DNA of 42,952 nucleotides from positions 1 to 42,952 of the forward strand of contig UQLW01000026.1 in the NCBI GenBank assembly GCA_900542005.1, in the 5' to 3' direction. The DNA comes from an uncultured Eubacteriales bacterium (GTDB taxonomy: Bacteria > Bacillota > Clostridia > Christensenellales > UMGS416). The position numbers and the translations under genes are program-made. Each line of letters starts with the position of its first letter. Position 1 is the stretch's first letter. The notes beneath the pieces were generated by a model, which saw only the letters and a program-made list of their open reading frames with translations, made no database searches and was not told where the DNA came from. Positions 39,587 through 42,952 of the stretch are shown piece by piece.

Positions 39587-40678
39587 ATGAAAAAAGAAGG
39601 TCAAATCAGAATCCCATCCGGATGCGCAATCTCCGGCGTGTTCGCCCGAGACGGGGAGCCCATCAGCGGCGAAATGATGATCCGCTCTATCGCAACCATG
39701 CACGAGCGTTCCAACGGCCTGGGCGGCGGGTTTGCCGGGTACGGAATCTACCCGCAGTACAAGGACCTGTATGCCTTCCATGTGTTTTATGATACGCCGG
39801 AGGCCAAGCATACCTGCGAGGTATTCCTCGAGCGCCATTTCGACGTGGTGAACCTCTCCAAAATCCCCGTGCGCAAAACGCCGCGGATCGTCGATGAGCC
39901 CTTGATCTGGCGGTATTTTGTTGCGCCGCTGCCCACCAAGCTCTCCTCCAGCCAGCTGGAGGAGAAAGAATTTGTCGCGCGGTGCGTCATCCGCATCAAC
40001 AGTACCATTGAGGGAGCGTATGTATTCTCCTCCGGCAAAAATATGGGCGTGTTCAAAGCGGTGGGTTACCCGGAGGACGTAGGCGATTTTTACCGCCTGG
40101 AGGAATATGAAGGCTATTGCTGGACAGCCCATGGACGTTATCCTACCAATACCCCCGGCTGGTGGGGCGGCGCGCATCCCTTTGCGCTCTTGGACTATTC
40201 TATCGTTCACAATGGGGAGATTTCTTCCTACGATGCCAACCGCCGCTTTATCGAGATGTTTGGCTACCAATGCACCCTTCTGACCGATACCGAAGTCATT
40301 ACCTATATGATCGATTATCTGGTACGCCGCCAGGGACTGAGCTTTGAGGAGGCGGCGCAGGTCATAGCCGCACCCTTTTGGTCGACCATCGATCAGATGG
40401 ACGAATCGGACCGGCAACGGATAACCTATCTGCGCAGCGTTTTCTCCAGCCTGCTGATTACGGGGCCTTTCTCCATTCTGGTGGGCTTTGAGGGCGGACT
40501 CATGGCCCTGAACGACCGCCTGAAGCTGCGTTCCATGGTGGTGGCGGAGCATGGGAAAAGGGTCTATATCGCCAGCGAGGAATGCGCAATCCGGGCGGTT
40601 GACCCGGATGTGACCCGGGTATGGGCGCCCCAGGGCGGGGAGCCCGTCATCGTAAGATTGGAAGAAGGTGTACGCTGA
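39587..40678 (+). CDS. Glutamate synthase, class II glutamine amidotransferase subunit
   Basis: 363 residues, corresponding to the amidotransferase domain of glutamate synthase as a separate protein (archaeal-type split enzyme). Cys13 in PSGCAISGVF is the expected N-terminal nucleophile, so a 12-residue propeptide (MKKEGQIRIPSG) should be removed; GRYPTN, the HPFALLDYSIVHNGEISSY block and TDTEVITYMIDYLV are typical Gn-AT_II elements. It releases ammonia from glutamine for the FMN subunit encoded next (TGATG overlap). ATG 39587 follows AAGGAG by 9 bases; a TTG at 39569 lies before that site, inside the terminator T-run. Confidence 0.9.
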   Translation: MKKEGQIRIPSGCAISGVFARDGEPISGEMMIRSIATMHERSNGLGGGFAGYGIYPQYKDLYAFHVFYDTPEAKHTCEVFLERHFDVVNLSKIPVRKTPRIVDEPLIWRYFVAPLPTKLSSSQLEEKEFVARCVIRINSTIEGAYVFSSGKNMGVFKAVGYPEDVGDFYRLEEYEGYCWTAHGRYPTNTPGWWGGAHPFALLDYSIVHNGEISSYDANRRFIEMFGYQCTLLTDTEVITYMIDYLVRRQGLSFEEAAQVIAAPFWSTIDQMDESDRQRITYLRSVFSSLLITGPFSILVGFEGGLMALNDRLKLRSMVVAEHGKRVYIASEECAIRAVDPDVTRVWAPQGGEPVIVRLEEGVR

Positions 40679-42183
40679 TGGCTATTAACTATGTCTATCC
40701 TGAATATGAGATTATCCGCAATGCCGACCGCTGTATCGCTTGCCGCGTCTGCGAGCGGCAATGCGCCAATGAGGTACATCGCCTCGACCCCGAGAGCGGA
40801 AAAATGATGGCCGATGAGTCCAAATGCGTGAACTGCCATCGCTGCGTATCCCTCTGCCCGACCCGCGCACTGAAGATCGTGAAAAGCGACCATACCTTTC
40901 GGGCCAACGCCTCCTGGAGCGCCCAGGATATTAACGATATCTACCGCCAGGCCGGGACAGGCGGCGTGCTACTCAGCTCAATGGGCAACCCCAAGCCGTA
41001 TCCGATCTATTGGGACCGGATGCTGATCAATGCGTCCCAGGTGACGAACCCCTCCATCGATCCGCTGCGGGAACCCATGGAAACCCGGGTGTTCCTGGGG
41101 AAAAAGCCGGACGCCATCCAGCGCGATGGGCAGGGACGGATCATCCCGCAGATGGATAAGCAGCTGGAGCTCTCGGTCCCCATCATGTTTTCGGCCATGT
41201 CCTATGGCTCCATCAGCTATAACGCGCACGCTTCCCTGGCCCGGGCGGCCCAGGAGCTCGGCATCCTCTACAACACAGGCGAGGGCGGTTTGCATCAGGA
41301 TTTCTACCGCTATGGGCCCAACACGATCGTACAGGTCGCTTCCGGGCGTTTCGGGGTGCATAAGGACTACCTGGAGGCCGGCGCAGCGATTGAAATCAAG
41401 ATGGGGCAGGGCGCAAAGCCCGGCATCGGCGGGCATCTCCCCGGCGCCAAGATCGTAGGGGACGTATCCCGGACCCGGATGATCCCCGAGGGGACCGACG
41501 CAATTTCCCCGGCGCCCCATCACGATATATACTCCATTGAGGACCTGCGGCAGCTGGTCATCTCCCTGAAGGAGGCGACTGAATACCAGAAGCCCGTCAT
41601 CGTAAAGATCGCCGCCGTCCACAATGTGGCGGCCATTGCCAGCGGTATTGCCCGCAGCGGAGCCGACATCATCGCCATTGACGGCTTCCGCGGCGGCACC
41701 GGCGCGGCCCCCACCCGGATCCGTGATAACGTGGGGATTCCCATTGAGCTCGCCCTTGCCGCGGTGGATCAGCGGCTGCGGGATGAAGGGATCCGCAATC
41801 ATGTCTCCCTGGTAGTGGGCGGCTCCATCCGCAACAGCGCCGACATCATCAAAGCGGTTGCCCTGGGTGCAGACGCCGTCTATATCGGCACCAGCGCGCT
41901 ATTGGCTCTGGGTTGCCACCTGTGCCGCAGCTGCCATTCGGGCAAATGCAACTGGGGGATCGCTACCCAGCGGCCCGATCTCGTCAAGCGGCTCAATCCC
42001 GACGTGGGCTGCGAGCGGTTGGTCAACCTGGTTACAGCCTGGAAGCACGAGATCAAGGAAATGATGGGTGGTATGGGCATTAACTCCATTGAGGCGCTGC
42101 GGGGAAACCGGCTGATGCTGCGTGGCGTAGGGCTGACGGAAAAGGAACTGAGCATTCTGGGCATCCAGCATGCAGGAGAGTAG
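40678..42183 (+). CDS. Glutamate synthase, FMN-binding catalytic subunit with N-terminal ferredoxin domain
   Basis: 501 residues. Two [4Fe-4S] motifs (CIACRVCERQC, CVNCHRCVSLCP) occupy residues 18-65. The synthase barrel follows: IMFSAMSYGSISYNAHASLARAAQ, LPGAKI, ISPAPHHDIYSIEDLRQLV, VKIAAVHNVAAIASGIARSGADIIAIDG, GGTGAAPTRI, LVVGGSIRNSADIIKA and GCHLCRSCHSGKCNWGIATQ with the cluster cysteines of the family. It converts 2-oxoglutarate and ammonia to glutamate with electrons via FMN and Fe-S. The ATG overlaps the preceding stop (TGATG). The GXGXG third domain must be encoded elsewhere, perhaps beyond the window end. Confidence 0.93.
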   Translation: MAINYVYPEYEIIRNADRCIACRVCERQCANEVHRLDPESGKMMADESKCVNCHRCVSLCPTRALKIVKSDHTFRANASWSAQDINDIYRQAGTGGVLLSSMGNPKPYPIYWDRMLINASQVTNPSIDPLREPMETRVFLGKKPDAIQRDGQGRIIPQMDKQLELSVPIMFSAMSYGSISYNAHASLARAAQELGILYNTGEGGLHQDFYRYGPNTIVQVASGRFGVHKDYLEAGAAIEIKMGQGAKPGIGGHLPGAKIVGDVSRTRMIPEGTDAISPAPHHDIYSIEDLRQLVISLKEATEYQKPVIVKIAAVHNVAAIASGIARSGADIIAIDGFRGGTGAAPTRIRDNVGIPIELALAAVDQRLRDEGIRNHVSLVVGGSIRNSADIIKAVALGADAVYIGTSALLALGCHLCRSCHSGKCNWGIATQRPDLVKRLNPDVGCERLVNLVTAWKHEIKEMMGGMGINSIEALRGNRLMLRGVGLTEKELSILGIQHAGE

Positions 42184-42193
42184 GGAGGACTGT

Positions 42194-42625
42194 ATGAAAC
42201 CGATTCAAATTAGGGAATCGTGGTGCCTGGGGTGCCATCTTTGTGAATATTACTGTGCCTTCGCCCATTCCGGCAAGGATGACATGGTAAGCGCGCTGAA
42301 GGGCGTAACCATCCATCCCCGGATCCAGATCGAGTCCAAGGGAACGGTCAACTTCGCTGTGGCCTGCCGCCATTGCCATGAACCCTTATGCGTCAAGGGC
42401 TGCATCACAGGGGCGCTTTCTGTAAAAGATGGGGTGGTGCGCATCGATTCGAGCCGTTGCGTAGGCTGCTATACCTGCATTCTGCTTTGCCCCTTTGGGG
42501 CGGTTATGCCAGGGCCCGACGGCCATGCCGCGCAAAAATGCGAGCTATGCACGACCAACGCCCAGGGGGAGCCCGCCTGCGTCAAGGGCTGCCCCAACCG
42601 GGCCATTCTATGGGAAAGGGGATAA
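42194..42625 (+). CDS. Four-cluster ferredoxin-type electron transfer subunit
   Basis: 143 residues with sixteen cysteines in four groups (CLGCHLC-EYYC, CRHCHEPLCVKGC, CVGCYTCILLCPF, CELC...CVKGCP), the arrangement of HycB/DmsB-type subunits with four [4Fe-4S] clusters. It probably passes electrons from the flavoprotein encoded next to the FMN subunit. GGGAGG lies 6 bases before ATG 42194, ten bases after the previous stop. The longer frame upstream overlaps the previous gene and lacks a ribosome site. Confidence 0.88.
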   Translation: MKPIQIRESWCLGCHLCEYYCAFAHSGKDDMVSALKGVTIHPRIQIESKGTVNFAVACRHCHEPLCVKGCITGALSVKDGVVRIDSSRCVGCYTCILLCPFGAVMPGPDGHAAQKCELCTTNAQGEPACVKGCPNRAILWERG

Positions 42626-42630
42626 GCGGT

Positions 42631-42952
42631 ATGAACTTTGTCATCATTGGCAACTCGGCGGCCGCAGTAGGGGCGATTGAGGGGTTCCGGTCGCTGGATT
42701 CCCGGTCATCGATCACCGTGATCGCCCAGGAACCGGAGTTTACCTATTCCCGGCCGCTGATATCCTATTGGCTGGGCGGACAGTGCACGGAGGAGGGCAT
42801 GCGCTACCGCGAGCCGGACTTTTATACGCTCAATGCCGTTACGCCGCGGCTGGGCCAGGCTGCTGCTGCGATCGACGCGCATGAGCATGTTGTGATACTC
42901 GAGGGAGGCGAGCGCGTCAGCTATGACAAGCTGCTGGTTGCTACGGGCTCGA
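42631..42952 (+). CDS. FAD/NAD(P)-dependent oxidoreductase, N-terminal part (cut by window edge)
   Basis: About 107 residues visible, no stop before the window end. NFVIIGNSAAAVGAIEGFR is the FAD-binding dinucleotide fold (G-x-S-x-A-A variant of GxGxxG/A), followed by FTYSRPLISYWLGG and YDKLLVATGS, as in NADH oxidase/nitrite-reductase-like flavoproteins that serve archaeal-type glutamate synthases. GGAAAGGGG precedes the ATG; the gene starts 5 bases after the ferredoxin stop. It is the expected electron entry point of the enzyme. Confidence 0.85.
   Translation, partial: MNFVIIGNSAAAVGAIEGFRSLDSRSSITVIAQEPEFTYSRPLISYWLGGQCTEEGMRYREPDFYTLNAVTPRLGQAAAAIDAHEHVVILEGGERVSYDKLLVATGS

Noticed and set aside
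39383..40552. 389-codon minus frame across the glutamate synthase promoter and first gene
   Set aside because: It would overlap the palindromic promoter region and the amidotransferase gene on the opposite strand; no motif seen.
1..42952. CRISPR arrays, insertion sequences, prophage or integrase genes
   Set aside because: No regularly spaced repeats, transposase or integrase motifs were found on either strand.

Overview
The window reads as a chromosomal segment of a GC-rich member of class Clostridia (Bacillota), probably an anaerobe. Support comes from hpf-secA-prfB with a programmed +1 frameshift in prfB, the mrnC-thyX-rlmB-rae1 order, ThyX-type thymidylate synthase, type III glutamine synthetase, a split archaeal-type glutamate synthase with a ferredoxin subunit, DUF3048 and DUF1461 proteins, a CD3324-family regulator, and AGGAGG ribosome sites throughout. 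Genus cannot be fixed from sequence alone. Most of the window is gene-dense and GC-rich (often near 60 % by eye); about 32.0-35.5 kb is clearly AT-richer and looks acquired.

Layout. 1-8.9 kb, minus strand: two MutS-like ATPases in tandem (one cut by the window edge), a GH99-like/WbsX-type protein overlapping a YcxB-like membrane protein, a beta-lactamase-fold hydrolase, and a MerR-methyltransferase fusion that heads an ABC exporter operon in which one half has lost its nucleotide-binding domain. 9-11.2 kb, minus: two Gfo/Idh/MocA oxidoreductases. 11.5-11.7 kb, plus: tRNA-Gln(CTG) and tRNA-Glu(CTC) with promoter and terminator. 11.9-25.4 kb, plus: nitroreductase-like protein, methyltransferase, hpf, then secA-prfB and a tightly packed series (DUF3048 lipoprotein, cyclase, DUF1461, tsaD, amidase, mrnC, thyX, rlmB, rae1, small Cys-rich protein). 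25.5-31.9 kb: GH4 glycosidase (plus), then minus-strand phospholipase C-like protein, MATE exporter, two acetyltransferases, a phosphotransferase and a CD3324-family regulator behind a structured leader. 32.2-35.4 kb: low-GC island with a SirTM-type sirtuin, a Zn-macrodomain, a double SnoaL-like protein and a divergent HxlR regulator. 35.5-43 kb: guaA, type III glnA, and divergently the glutamate synthase operon, running off the window end.

The most notable points are regulatory. The divergent glnA and glutamate synthase promoters each fire into a short leader that holds the same hexaloop hairpin (loop AAAGGC on stems of different sequence) overlapping the 5' arm of an intrinsic terminator. 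This looks like a shared antitermination switch for ammonium assimilation, comparable to ANTAR-protein targets. The island places a predicted ADP-ribosylating sirtuin and its predicted eraser downstream of a gene divergent from a redox-type HxlR regulator, without the lipoyl carrier genes known from pathogens. The CD3324-family gene has a leader peptide and nested hairpins resembling a translational attenuator.
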